From Gammaproteobacteria bacterium (lineage in GTDB: Bacteria > Pseudomonadota > Gammaproteobacteria > SZUA-152), in contig JAJRWE010000184.1 in NCBI GenBank assembly GCA_024276955.1, positions 1 to 36,297 on the forward strand: 36,297 nucleotides of DNA. Reading direction: 5' to 3'. The position numbers and the translations under genes were made by a program. The notes beneath the pieces are model-generated. The model searched no databases. It was not told where the DNA came from and saw only the letters and a program-made list of their open reading frames with translations. Below are positions 17,079-25,559 of this stretch, piece after piece. Numbering within the stretch: the first letter of the stretch is position 1; every line of letters begins with the position of its first letter.

Positions 17079-18743
17079 ATGAAACGTGTATCCACTCTGT
17101 CGACCTGGCTGAAACTGGCCGTCATCCCACTGGCAGGACTTTTGACAGCCTGCGGCAGCTCTTCCAATGACGAGGGTACGGATACCACGGCCGTGACGGG
17201 CTCGGTGACAGCGGCGCCAGTGGATGGCGCCAGCGTGATGGCCCGGGACACGGCTGGAAATGCCCTGGCGGGCCCGGTCAGCACGGCGGCCGATGGGACT
17301 TATACGCTGCACATCGCCAATGCATTACTGGCCTCGGATCTGCTGTTGGAATCTTCGGGCGGTACCTACATCGATGAGGCTACGGGGCTGAGCGCCACCG
17401 CGGGCACCCTTGCCGCCCACATCGCGGGCGGCAGCCTGTCGGCCGCTGCGCAAGTGCATATGACACCGGCAACGACCATTGTTCGTGATCTGGTGCAGAC
17501 CCATGGCATGAGCCTGAGCGCCGCGCAATCGGCCTTTGAAACGGCCTTCGGTTTTGGCGCGGAGACCTCGGTGGCGCCGGTCGATGCCACCGATCCAACG
17601 GCGGGGGCGAGTGATGCCCCATTGCTGGCTGGCCTGCACGCCGCGGCCTTCAGTCAGCTGACCATGGATCTGGGACTGGCTACCGGCGAGCAATTCAACC
17701 TACTGACGGCACTGGCCGAGGACCTGGCCGACGGCAGTCTCGACGGTGTCGGTACCCATGGTGCGGTGACCGTGGTTGGTTCGACACTGCTGCCGGCCGA
17801 TATCCAGAACCGCTTTGGCCAGGCAATGTTGGGTTTTCATGCGGGTGCCCACAACAATACCGGCCTGTCCAATGACAAGATCGGCGCTGTGCCCTTCGCC
17901 AAGCTGGCGTTGAGCAATAGCTACAAGGTGGAATACCTGCCTGGCATGATGGAGGCGATGGCCGGTAAAACTGCCTTTAAACTGCGTGTATCGAATCTCA
18001 CCGATGATACGGCGGCAGCAGGCCTGAGTATTTCACTGATGCCGATGATGTACATGGCCTCGGGCATGATGCACAGCTCACCCATTGGTGGGTGCAGCGA
18101 GAGCACAACGGCGGGTGAATATGACTGCACCGTCTATTATCTGATGGCCTCTGCCATGAGCAACGGCATGTCCATGGGTTACTGGCAGCTGAAGGTGATG
18201 ATCGGCGGCATGATGGGTGAGTCCGTCACCTTTTCGCCGGCAGTAATGATGGCCATGGGCGATACCGCCAAGGTGACCCTGAGAGGCCATACGACGGGCA
18301 GCGACATGATTGCCGGCATGGCGATGGATGGTGGCATGGCCATGCCGGAGAACCGTAGCTATTACCTGTTCAAGGACGGCCTGAGCGGCATGACCGGCAA
18401 CCATACGCTCACGCTGTTTGTCGCCGCCAAGGAAAGCATGATGAGCTATAAGGCGGTCTCTGTCGGCACGGTGCTGAGCAGTGGCGATGCCTCGTATGAA
18501 CTGACGGTGGCTTCGATGGCTGTTGAGATATCCACCGATGGCTCGACCTGGATCGACGCCAGCAATAGTGGCACTGGCCTCTGGACGGTCGCCGGCATCA
18601 CGGGGTTGACGGATGGCAGCGCCGGTAACGTCTATGTTCGCCTAACCGTCAATGGTGAGCAGAAGACCACTAATGGTGCGATTCCCGCCGGCGATGGCAG
18701 CAATGATTACGGTACTTTTATACTGACCCCGAGCGGGATGTAA
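17079..18743 (+). CDS. Methionine-rich exported lipoprotein (554 aa)
   Basis: The signal peptide ends in a lipobox (GLLTAC, lipidated Cys25), so the protein should be anchored to a membrane facing the periplasm. Residues about 38-95 (VTGSVTAAPVDGASVMARDTAG..., AADGTYTLHI) look like a carboxypeptidase-regulatory/CNA-B-type beta-sandwich. The region 290-455 is strikingly rich in methionine: about 27 by hand count in 166 residues, many as MM or MxM pairs (LMPMMYMASGMMH, IGGMMGE, AVMMAMGD, GMAMDGGMAMPE). It also has two cysteines (GGCSES... and EYDC). Such Met clusters bind Cu(I) in known copper proteins. The C-terminus is another beta domain (VEISTDGSTWIDASNSG). AAGGAG lies eight bases ahead of ATG. 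I do not recognise a named family. It heads the five-gene exported cassette. Confidence 0.85.
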   Translation: MKRVSTLSTWLKLAVIPLAGLLTACGSSSNDEGTDTTAVTGSVTAAPVDGASVMARDTAGNALAGPVSTAADGTYTLHIANALLASDLLLESSGGTYIDEATGLSATAGTLAAHIAGGSLSAAAQVHMTPATTIVRDLVQTHGMSLSAAQSAFETAFGFGAETSVAPVDATDPTAGASDAPLLAGLHAAAFSQLTMDLGLATGEQFNLLTALAEDLADGSLDGVGTHGAVTVVGSTLLPADIQNRFGQAMLGFHAGAHNNTGLSNDKIGAVPFAKLALSNSYKVEYLPGMMEAMAGKTAFKLRVSNLTDDTAAAGLSISLMPMMYMASGMMHSSPIGGCSESTTAGEYDCTVYYLMASAMSNGMSMGYWQLKVMIGGMMGESVTFSPAVMMAMGDTAKVTLRGHTTGSDMIAGMAMDGGMAMPENRSYYLFKDGLSGMTGNHTLTLFVAAKESMMSYKAVSVGTVLSSGDASYELTVASMAVEISTDGSTWIDASNSGTGLWTVAGITGLTDGSAGNVYVRLTVNGEQKTTNGAIPAGDGSNDYGTFILTPSGM

Positions 18744-18750
18744 GCACGTC

Positions 18751-19731
18751 ATGGCATCTAATGCTATAAAGGCGATCCTGCTGGCTGGGATCGCCTGTGG
18801 TTTCTCATTCACGTCCCCGGCGACCTGGGCCGCCTCCTGTTGTGGCGGCGGCTCGTCTTCATCACTGATCATGCCCAAGTTTTCGCGCGCCATGGTGAAT
18901 CTGTCCGTGGATATGGAAAACTACAACGGTTTCTGGGATTCGCAGGGTGACTACCGCCCGGATCCCCAGGACTCGGATCTCAACCAGTACCGTATCAATC
19001 TGGGCTATGCCCACCGCTTTGCTTCACGTTGGCAGGGCAGCGTGATCCTGCCTTATGTGTGGAACAATAATGACTACACCGGCCTGACATCGAACACCCA
19101 GGGCCTGGGGGATACCACCCTCAATCTCTGGTACGAAAGCTTCGACAAAATCACCTGTGTGTGGAAGGTTCGCAAGTGGGCCGACCTGAAACCAGCGGTC
19201 TATCTGGGCGGCTCGCTCACCGTGCCTACCGGCGTCTCCCGGTTCGACAGCGTGGCCAACAGCTTTGATATCACCGGCCGGGGTTTCTATCGCCTGGACG
19301 CCAACCTGCTGGTGGAAAAGACCATCTACCCGTGGAATGCCTTGTTGTTGTTGTCCTACGGAAAATACCTCGAACGCAATGTCAATCGCGACTACGGCAA
19401 CTACGTCGAGCCGACCCGCCGCAAGCTGGGCGACCGCAAGCTGGCCACCCTCTCGGGCGGCTATACCTATTTCCTCGAATCCATGGATACGCTGACCTTT
19501 ACCCTGGCCTATTCGCATTTGCAGGAAGACGATGGCCGCATTGATGGCCGCCCCGATCCCAGTACCCGCATGGAAAAGAATTCCCTCGCCGGCACCGTCG
19601 CCTGGTCCACCATGGACCGTGACTGGATCTTCAAGGGCACCCTCAGCCACGCCGTGCCCAGAAATGACTGGGGCGAGAACTTCCCCGTCACCAACACCCT
19701 GAGTTTCGAGGTGAGCCATGTCCTTCGCTAG
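18751..19731 (+). CDS. Predicted outer-membrane beta-barrel protein with N-terminal Cys-Cys-Gly3 segment (326 aa)
   Basis: A signal peptide (hydrophobic 7-25, cleavage near SPATWA-AS) is followed directly by SCCGGGSSSS (29-38), then by alternating amphipathic strands rich in Tyr/Trp/Asn (NQYRINLGYAHRFASRWQGSVILPYVWN, GDTTLNLWYES, PAVYLGGSLTVPTG, LLLLSYGKYLERNV, LSGGYTYFLESMDTLTFTLAYSHLQ) and a C-terminal strand NTLSFEVSHVLR. This is the pattern of a 12- to 16-strand outer-membrane barrel. The vicinal cysteines would face the periplasm and might bind metal or exchange disulfides with the redoxin encoded next. The gene begins eight bases after the lipoprotein stop and its end overlaps the next gene by 14 bases. 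Confidence 0.82.
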   Translation: MASNAIKAILLAGIACGFSFTSPATWAASCCGGGSSSSLIMPKFSRAMVNLSVDMENYNGFWDSQGDYRPDPQDSDLNQYRINLGYAHRFASRWQGSVILPYVWNNNDYTGLTSNTQGLGDTTLNLWYESFDKITCVWKVRKWADLKPAVYLGGSLTVPTGVSRFDSVANSFDITGRGFYRLDANLLVEKTIYPWNALLLLSYGKYLERNVNRDYGNYVEPTRRKLGDRKLATLSGGYTYFLESMDTLTFTLAYSHLQEDDGRIDGRPDPSTRMEKNSLAGTVAWSTMDRDWIFKGTLSHAVPRNDWGENFPVTNTLSFEVSHVLR

Positions 19732-20266
19732 ACGGCTATTGATGATGCTTGTGCTGATGCTGTTGGCCGGCTGTGACAATATGCGGGATGACCTTATTCC
19801 CTCCGGCAAGGACAAACGCCCCGACATAGTGCTCGGCAGCGTTGGCCCGCAGGTGGGCCAGATCGCCCCTGACTTCACCCTCGATGACACCTTGTATACG
19901 CCGCACACTCTGTCCACCGAACTGGGCAGCGTTCGCGCTGTGGTGTTGTACTTCAACATGTGGTGCCCCATCTGCGACACCCACGCCAACCACATGCGCC
20001 AACACATCGTACCGGACTTCCCCGATGTGCGTTTCTTCCTCATCGACTACGTCAGTGGCTCGGTGCCCCTCAGCCGCAGCAACCAGATCGCCAGTGGTTA
20101 CAGTGATTTCACCGTGCTGGTACCCACCATCGACGGCTTCATCAAGCGCTATCAGGCCACCATGGGCACCACCGTGGTGATCGATGCCAGTGGACAGGTC
20201 GTGCGCATGAACGAAGACTATCTCGACGGCAATAAGCTGCGTGCTACCCTGGACGCTCTGCCATGA
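19718..20266 (+). CDS. Redoxin-domain lipoprotein with CPIC motif (182 aa)
   Basis: The lipobox LLAGC gives lipidated Cys19. The thioredoxin-like fold starts at VGQIAPDFTLDDTLYTPHTLS (47-67), with VVLYFNMWCPICDTHANHMRQH carrying the redox pair Cys83-Cys86 and a cis-Pro-like VPTIDGFI further on. It belongs to the peroxiredoxin/TlpA-like redoxins facing the periplasm, with some likeness to Sco-type proteins. A Sco-type distal metal-ligand histidine is not evident. GAGGTGA lies four bases before ATG. It overlaps both neighbours (14 and 4 bases), so the middle genes of the cassette are translationally coupled. Confidence 0.87.
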   Translation: MSFARRLLMMLVLMLLAGCDNMRDDLIPSGKDKRPDIVLGSVGPQVGQIAPDFTLDDTLYTPHTLSTELGSVRAVVLYFNMWCPICDTHANHMRQHIVPDFPDVRFFLIDYVSGSVPLSRSNQIASGYSDFTVLVPTIDGFIKRYQATMGTTVVIDASGQVVRMNEDYLDGNKLRATLDALP

Positions 20267-20544
20267 GGCGCGTGTTGCTGGGGATTTTGTGGATGGCGGG
20301 AGCTGCCGGTACACTACTGGCGGCCGACGGCGAACTCAGTGAACAGCAGGCGCAGGGCAAGGCGCTGTTTGAGGTACGTTGTGTAGCCTGTCACCAGTTG
20401 CCCGAGTCCGACATGCTGACAGAAAATCAATGGAAGCGCCTGCTGCAGCTGATGCAGAAACGCATGCAACAGGCCGATATGCCACCGCTGGACGAGGAAG
20501 AGTTTGCACAGGTGCATGCCTATCTTGCTTCGCAGTCGAAGTAG
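20263..20544 (+). CDS. Small periplasmic mono-heme cytochrome c (93 aa)
   Basis: A signal peptide (MRRVLLGILWMAGAAGTLLAA) is followed by a compact cytochrome c with the heme-attachment motif CVACH at 40-44 (ALFEVRCVACHQLPESD). The likely axial methionine is in QADMPPLDEEEF (about residue 74). Its size is that of a minimal class I cytochrome c. It starts at an ATGA overlap with the redoxin gene. It would shuttle electrons in the periplasm, either to the proteins of this cassette or between them and a respiratory oxidase or Nap. Confidence 0.88.
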   Translation: MRRVLLGILWMAGAAGTLLAADGELSEQQAQGKALFEVRCVACHQLPESDMLTENQWKRLLQLMQKRMQQADMPPLDEEEFAQVHAYLASQSK

Positions 20545-20582
20545 GGCAGGGAGAGTGAAACGAAGAATAGAAGGTACACAAA

Positions 20583-21086
20583 GTGAGATGCTTTTTGTTA
20601 TATCTGCTGCTGGTTCTGGTGGCGGTATTGCCGGTTCAGGCCGATAGCCTGGATCCTGCCGAAAAGCCGTCCGCGCCCGGGTTCACCCTGAAAAATCTGC
20701 GGGGTGAAAACGCCAGTCTGTCCGACTACCATGGCAAGGTTGTGCTACTCAATTTTTGGGCCACCTGGTGCGCACCCTGCCGAAAGGAGATGCCGAGCAT
20801 GGAAAAACTCTGGCAGACCTACCGCGAGCAGGGGCTGGTGATCCTCGCCGTATCCACCGACAACGGTGGCGAGTCGCGCATCAAAAGCTTCGCACGCCGT
20901 CTCAAACTGACCTTCCCCATCCTGCTCGATCCAGACAGCCAGGCCAGCGATCTATATCAGGTCTCCGGCATCCCCGTGAGTTTTCTCATCGACCGCCAGG
21001 GGCGTATTGTCGCTCATGTGCTGGGCAGCAAAGACTGGGCCAGTGAGTCGGCCTTCCAGCAGGTGGAAAATTTGCTTCTGCAGTGA
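20583..21086 (+). CDS. TlpA/ResA-family periplasmic thioredoxin (167 aa, GTG start)
   Basis: Signal peptide 1-20 (LLYLLLVLVAVLPVQA) is followed by a TlpA-like fold: APGFTLKNLRGENASLSDYHGKVVLLNFWATWCAPCRKEMPSMEKL with the active site Cys63-Ala-Pro-Cys66, LVILAVSTDN, and the cis-Pro loop VSGIPVSFLIDRQGRI. The family reduces periplasmic disulfides, for instance in apocytochromes c or copper chaperones. The GTG at 20583 is required because the nearby ATG at 20587 is out of frame; AAGG lies eight bases upstream. It closes the five-gene exported run, 38 bases after the cytochrome. Confidence 0.9.
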   Translation: MRCFLLYLLLVLVAVLPVQADSLDPAEKPSAPGFTLKNLRGENASLSDYHGKVVLLNFWATWCAPCRKEMPSMEKLWQTYREQGLVILAVSTDNGGESRIKSFARRLKLTFPILLDPDSQASDLYQVSGIPVSFLIDRQGRIVAHVLGSKDWASESAFQQVENLLLQ

Positions 21087-21697
21087 CGTATCCTCGGATA
21101 AGAATGATACTCACTTTAAGTGATGCTCTGATTTATTGATTGTCTTGGCGGTGGGTGGTACGTGCAGTTATCTGCGAAATGGCACCCAGAAAATATTCAC
21201 TATAAGTAGAATATGACAGAGAAGTCTCTTATATTCGGCATATTTAGGATTTAGGATGTGCCGCCAGTAGTCTACTAAAATTGAGAGGTATTTTTGTTGT
21301 TTAGGTGGCTTGCTAATAAAAGTTAATAGGGGGTTATTAGGGGTCAGTGCCATGAAAAACATTAGGCATAGCGGGTAAAATTACCCTCAGCGACAAATCT
21401 CTCAGATACATGCATCTAAACAATTCTCAGTTATCATTTTTGATTAATTATTGCTAATTCGCCACTCACAGATACTTAACAAATTCTTGTGGGATTTGTG
21501 GGATGTGTCAAATTATAATTATTGATTTGGATCAATGCTAATAGAAGTTATAAAGAACACGCTTACGCGGAATTATCCAGAGTTACAGTAAGTAACAAGC
21601 AATTACAGTAATCGGTATATTGCAGCGGAATGGGTGGTTATAGATCCCAATAAAGCCCCCACATTGATGAGCAGACGACTCCCTGCTAGGAGCTTAA
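21087..21697. other. A/T-rich 611-base intergenic region upstream of napF
   Basis: No gene is supported. ORFs here, such as a 64-aa minus-strand frame at 21168-21362, lack a ribosome-binding site and domain. The composition changes sharply from G+C-rich to A/T-rich, marking the left border of the nap segment. The region contains an FNR-type box (21532-21545) and a TATAAA at 21559-21564. Just after tlpA a small TATCC-TC-GGATA dyad is present near 21089-21100 but no convincing terminator. Confidence 0.6.
21532..21545 (+). promoter_or_regulatory. FNR/ANR box upstream of nap
   Basis: TTGAT-TTGG-ATCAA is a perfect match to the FNR consensus TTGAT-N4-ATCAA. It lies about 153 bases before the napF start. 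The nearest good -10 (TATAAA, 21559-21564) puts the box centre at roughly -32 rather than the classical -41.5, so the exact promoter is uncertain. Anaerobic control of nap by FNR is established in E. coli. Confidence 0.7.
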
Positions 21698-22192
21698 ATG
21701 TCTACATCAACGGTGATGACGCGCCGACATTTTATGAGTATGGGTAAGCTGGAGCCTTATGCTCCAATCCGCCCACCTTGGTCTTTTTCTGAAGATCAGT
21801 TCATGATGCACTGTACACAGTGTGGTGATTGTATTTCTGCATGTCCCGAAAATATTCTTTTACGTGGCAATCTGGTTCGATATCCAAGAGTCGATTTTTC
21901 ACTGGGAGAGTGCACGTTTTGTCATGCCTGTGTTGATGCTTGCCCAACACAGGCTCTGGATAAGCGCCTCGCTCAGCCATGGCAGATGATGGTCGCTGTA
22001 GGTGAGACATGCCTGGCTAGAAAGCAGGTTGTTTGTGTCATCTGTAGTGAACAGTGTGAAGCACAGGCCATTCGTTTTATTGCTATTGCTGGTCGCGTTT
22101 CTTTGCCCGAAATTAATAGGGATTCTTGTACAGGATGTGGGGCCTGTGTTGCGCCTTGCCCGACACAGGCCCTTGAGGTGATGTATGAATAA
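21698..22192 (+). CDS. napF: NapF, iron-sulfur accessory protein of periplasmic nitrate reductase (164 aa)
   Basis: Cytoplasmic ferredoxin-like protein that interacts with the NapA precursor. Three canonical cysteine sets are visible: CTQCGDCISACP (38-49), CTFCHACVDACP and CTGCGACVAPCP near the end. A degenerate set (CLARKQVVCVICSEQC) lies between the second and third. An RR-containing N-terminus (TRRHFM) is common in NapF without implying export. The start ATG is preceded by TAGGAG at about eight bases. The gene overlaps napD by eight bases. Confidence 0.93.
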   Translation: MSTSTVMTRRHFMSMGKLEPYAPIRPPWSFSEDQFMMHCTQCGDCISACPENILLRGNLVRYPRVDFSLGECTFCHACVDACPTQALDKRLAQPWQMMVAVGETCLARKQVVCVICSEQCEAQAIRFIAIAGRVSLPEINRDSCTGCGACVAPCPTQALEVMYE

Positions 22193-22472
22193 TGAACAGG
22201 AACCTGTTGGTTGCATTGTTGGCGCAGTCATTCAACTCAGGCCGAATTGTACCAAAAAACAGTATGAGAGATTGGTTCGAAAGAAGGGGCTTGAAATCCA
22301 CGCGCGGGATGATCAACAGCGTTTGGTGGTTACTCTGGAGGCCGATACGGACGGAGAAGTGATAGAAATCATAGAAAAAATTCAGAACATGAACAGTGTT
22401 TTGAATATATATACGGTGTATCACCACTTGGATGAGTTCCAAAATGAAACGGAGGGATGGACATGGCGGTAA
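22185..22472 (+). CDS. napD: NapD, NapA-specific maturation chaperone (95 aa)
   Basis: The small cytoplasmic NapD fold binds the NapA twin-arginine signal peptide during cofactor insertion. The N-terminal [14 protein letters not shown] and central [36 protein letters not shown] with conserved end are typical, as is the length. It is translated from an ATG within the napF end and overlaps the napA start, giving tight coupling among napF, napD and napA. Confidence 0.93.
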   Translation: MNNEQEPVGCIVGAVIQLRPNCTKKQYERLVRKKGLEIHARDDQQRLVVTLEADTDGEVIEIIEKIQNMNSVLNIYTVYHHLDEFQNETEGWTWR

Positions 22473-24973
22473 CACGTAGAACATTCATTAAGACAACTGC
22501 GGCGGCAGCGGCAGCGGCAACAGTCAATATGAGCCTGCCAGGATCAGTCAATGCGACCCTTAATGCGGAAGATAATCGTATTCGTTGGGATAAGGCCGCA
22601 TGTCGATTCTGTGGGACAGGCTGCGGTGTGCTCATTGGCACACAAAAGGGACGTATTGTAGCCACTCAGGCAGATCCTGATAATGAGGTCAACAGAGGAA
22701 CTAACTGCATCAAGGGCTATTTTCTATCCAAGATCATGAGTGGGAAAGATCGCCTGACCACGCCATTGCTGCGTAAGAAAAATGGAAAATTTGATAAAAA
22801 TGGTGAGTTTACGCCGGTATCGTGGGATGAAGCCTTCGATATCATGGCCGACAAGTGGAAACAGACACTGAAGAAAAAAGGCCCGGAATCTATTGGCATG
22901 TTTGGCTCTGGTCAATGGACCATTATGGAAGGTTATACGGCTGTCAAGTTGATGAAGGCAGGTTTCCGCTCCAATAACATCGACCCCAATGCACGTCATT
23001 GTATGGCATCCGCGGTGGGTGCATTCATGCGTGGTTTTGGTTCCGACGAGCCAATGGGCTGCTACGATGACCTTGAACATGCGGATGCATTTGTACTGTG
23101 GGGTTCGAATATGGCGGAGATGCATCCGGTTTTGTGGATGCGTATCACGGATACACGTTTAAGCAAGCCGGACTCTGAAGTACATGTGTTGTCCACCTAT
23201 GAGCATCGCTGTTTTGATCTGGCTGATAACGGTATGGTGTTCACACCGCAGACGGATATGGTTATTCTGAATTATATTGCCAACTACATCATCACTAATA
23301 AGGCTTACGATAAGGGCTTTGTCGATAAACATGTTAATTTCAAAATAACACCGACGGACATTGGTTACGGGCTTCGTCCTGAGCATCCACTACAGAAGAA
23401 GGCGAAGAACCCCAATAAAGGTAAGCTGTCAGTTATCGACATCGATGAATATGCCCGCCTGGTGAAGCCTTACACACTGGAGTATGCCGCCAAACACAGT
23501 GGTGTGCCCAAGGAGAAGTTGCTGCGATTGGCGAAGCTGTATGCCGATCCTAACAAAAAAGTGACTTCGTTATGGACCATGGGCTTCAACCAACATACCC
23601 GTGGGGTTTGGACCAATGGACTGATGTATAACGTCCACCTGCTGATGGGTAAGATATCCAAGCCTGGCGATAGCCCCTTTTCGCTGACCGGGCAACCATC
23701 TGCCTGTGGTACGGCGCGTGAGGTGGGTACATTCTCCCATCGGCTACCTGCTGATCTTGTGGTGAAGAAAAAAGAGCACCGGGACTTTTCTGAAAAAGTT
23801 TGGAAATTACCGGAAGGAACAATTCCGCCCAAACCAGGATTTCACGCCGTACTGCAAAACCGTAAGTTGAAAGATGGTGTGCTCAATGCCTATTGGGTAA
23901 TGTGTAATAATAATGTTCAGGCAGCGGCTAATATGAATGAAGAGACGCTGCCGGGTTATCGCAATCCGGATAATTTCATCGTTGTTTCCGACCCCTATCC
24001 AACCGTATCCGCCATGGCCGCTGACCTGGTGTTGCCTACGGCGATGTGGGTGGAAAAAGAGGGCGCCTATGGCAATGCCGAACGCCGTACCCAGGTATGG
24101 CGTCAGCAAGTGAGCGCACCCGGAGACGCCAAGTCTGATATGTGGCAGTTGATGGAGGTTTCCAAGCGTTTCAAGACTGAAGAGGTGTGGCCTGAGGAGT
24201 TGCTGGCCAAGCGTCCTGAGTATCGGGGTAAAACATTGTATGAAGTGCTTTACCGCAACGGCAGTGTCGATAAATACCCAGCACAGAAGGTGACGGATGA
24301 TGCAGGTAATGTCTATGCCAATGATGAAATGGATCATTTTGGCTTCTACGTCCATAAAGGCCTGTTTGAAGAGTACCGCACGTTTGGTACACAAGGGCCA
24401 AAAATAGGGCATAACCTGGCGGCATATGATCAACTGCATCGTGAGCGGGGAATGCGGTGGCCTGTAGTCAACGGCAAAGAGACAAAATGGCGCTATCGCG
24501 AAGGTTCAGATCCATTTGTTCCGGCGGGTAAAGAATTTTATTTCTACGGCAATAAAGATGGCCGGGCAAATATTATTTTTGCGCCGTACGAGCCACCGGC
24601 AGAAAGTCCGGATGCAGAATATACGATGTGGCTCTGTACGGGCCGCGTATTGGAGCATTGGCATTCAGGCACCATGACGCAGCGGGTGCCGGAGCTGTAC
24701 AGGGCGGTACCCGATGCGCAGGTATTTATACATCCTGATGATGCAAAGAAACTTGGTCTTAAACGGGGTGATCTGGCGGAGATTGAGAGTCGGCGTGGCG
24801 AGATTGTCGCGCTTGTCGAAACCCGGGGGCGGAACAGACCACCCGTAGGTCTGGTCTTTGTGCCATGGTTCGATGCACGCCGCCTGATCAATAAGGTCAC
24901 CTTGGATGCAACCGATCCGCTTTCAAAGCAGACGGATTATAAAAAATGTGCCGTTAATGTAAGAAAAGCATAG
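22463..24973 (+). CDS. napA: NapA, catalytic subunit of periplasmic nitrate reductase (836 aa)
   Basis: This molybdenum bis-MGD enzyme reduces nitrate to nitrite in the periplasm. It has a twin-arginine signal (TRRTFIK, then a long Ala run), the [4Fe-4S] site Cys47-x2-Cys50-x3-Cys54-x27-Cys82 (CRFCGTGCG ... GTNCIKGY) and the Mo-ligand Cys180 in [10 protein letters not shown]. The C-terminal MGD-binding domain is also present ([21 protein letters not shown]). ATG 22463 is preferred to ATG 22457 because GGAGGG (22451-22456) is six bases away from the former and abuts the latter. Length matches NapA (about 830). No frameshift or missing ligand is seen. Confidence 0.97.
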   Translation: MAVTRRTFIKTTAAAAAAATVNMSLPGSVNATLNAEDNRIRWDKAACRFCGTGCGVLIGTQKGRIVATQADPDNEVNRGTNCIKGYFLSKIMSGKDRLTTPLLRKKNGKFDKNGEFTPVSWDEAFDIMADKWKQTLKKKGPESIGMFGSGQWTIMEGYTAVKLMKAGFRSNNIDPNARHCMASAVGAFMRGFGSDEPMGCYDDLEHADAFVLWGSNMAEMHPVLWMRITDTRLSKPDSEVHVLSTYEHRCFDLADNGMVFTPQTDMVILNYIANYIITNKAYDKGFVDKHVNFKITPTDIGYGLRPEHPLQKKAKNPNKGKLSVIDIDEYARLVKPYTLEYAAKHSGVPKEKLLRLAKLYADPNKKVTSLWTMGFNQHTRGVWTNGLMYNVHLLMGKISKPGDSPFSLTGQPSACGTAREVGTFSHRLPADLVVKKKEHRDFSEKVWKLPEGTIPPKPGFHAVLQNRKLKDGVLNAYWVMCNNNVQAAANMNEETLPGYRNPDNFIVVSDPYPTVSAMAADLVLPTAMWVEKEGAYGNAERRTQVWRQQVSAPGDAKSDMWQLMEVSKRFKTEEVWPEELLAKRPEYRGKTLYEVLYRNGSVDKYPAQKVTDDAGNVYANDEMDHFGFYVHKGLFEEYRTFGTQGPKIGHNLAAYDQLHRERGMRWPVVNGKETKWRYREGSDPFVPAGKEFYFYGNKDGRANIIFAPYEPPAESPDAEYTMWLCTGRVLEHWHSGTMTQRVPELYRAVPDAQVFIHPDDAKKLGLKRGDLAEIESRRGEIVALVETRGRNRPPVGLVFVPWFDARRLINKVTLDATDPLSKQTDYKKCAVNVRKA

Positions 24974-24985
24974 GAGGCGTATGTC

Positions 24986-25396
24986 ATGAGAAAAATATTG
25001 ATAGTAGTGTTAATGCTGATCGCTACTTCTGTCGCATGGGCAGCTTCTGATGCTGTGTTTTCGCTTCGCGGTGATTCACCATTGAATGCGGGTTCCGTCG
25101 GTGTTATGGATAAAAAATGGCGCGATGGTGAAGGCACCGTGGTGCGCAGTTATCCACAACAGCCACCACTGATACCACATACCATTGTGGATTATACGAT
25201 CACCAAGGGTAACAATGATTGTCTGATGTGCCATGACTGGAAGTCTGAATTGCCGGGAGCGACCAAGATTGGTGTCTCGCATTTTGTGAACAGAGATGGT
25301 CAGGCTTTATCCAGTATTTCTCCACGTCGTTATTTCTGTACCCAGTGCCATGTGCCCCAAAGAGATGTAAATCCGTTGGTATCGAATGTTAATTGA
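24986..25396 (+). CDS. napB: NapB, di-heme cytochrome c subunit of periplasmic nitrate reductase (136 aa)
   Basis: A signal peptide (MRKILIVVLMLIATSVAWA) is followed by two heme-binding motifs, CLMCH (79-83) and CTQCH (118-122), with axial-ligand histidines likely at 65 (PLIPHTI) and 99 (GVSHFV). It passes electrons to NapA. AGGAGG eight bases before the ATG overlaps the napA stop region. The nearby ATG at 24981 is out of frame and stops at once. napC does not follow. Confidence 0.95.
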   Translation: MRKILIVVLMLIATSVAWAASDAVFSLRGDSPLNAGSVGVMDKKWRDGEGTVVRSYPQQPPLIPHTIVDYTITKGNNDCLMCHDWKSELPGATKIGVSHFVNRDGQALSSISPRRYFCTQCHVPQRDVNPLVSNVN

Positions 25397-25487
25397 TCCA
25401 GTTGTTTTGGCTGGATAAATATATTCATTGATAAAATACTTGTTGTTAGCCGGTCCAATTCCCCCTCTCTTCTAAAAGGAGAGGGGG
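25396..25487 (+). terminator. Two hairpins between napB and napG
   Basis: ATCCAG (25396-25401) pairs with CTGGAT (25411-25416), starting at the napB stop and followed by AAATATATTC. A stronger stem, CCCCCTCTC (25461-25469) with GAGAGGGGG (25479-25487), lies further on. Neither has a clear T-run. They may cap the napFDAB mRNA or set a lower level of napGH expression, as intercistronic hairpins do. Confidence 0.45.
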
Positions 25488-25559
25488 TATCATGATGCTT
25501 TCTGCAAAGACCACAGTGAAGAATCCCTGAACGTGATGTGTGTCAGGCTGTGAGCGCCC

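Noticed and set aside
21103-21125. Possible Fur box (GATAAGAATGATACTCAC) after tlpA
   Set aside because: Too many mismatches to the 19-bp consensus or the hexamer repeats, and it lies far from any start codon.
21168-21362. 64-aa minus-strand ORF upstream of nap
   Set aside because: No ribosome-binding site, no domain, and located in A/T-rich regulatory DNA.
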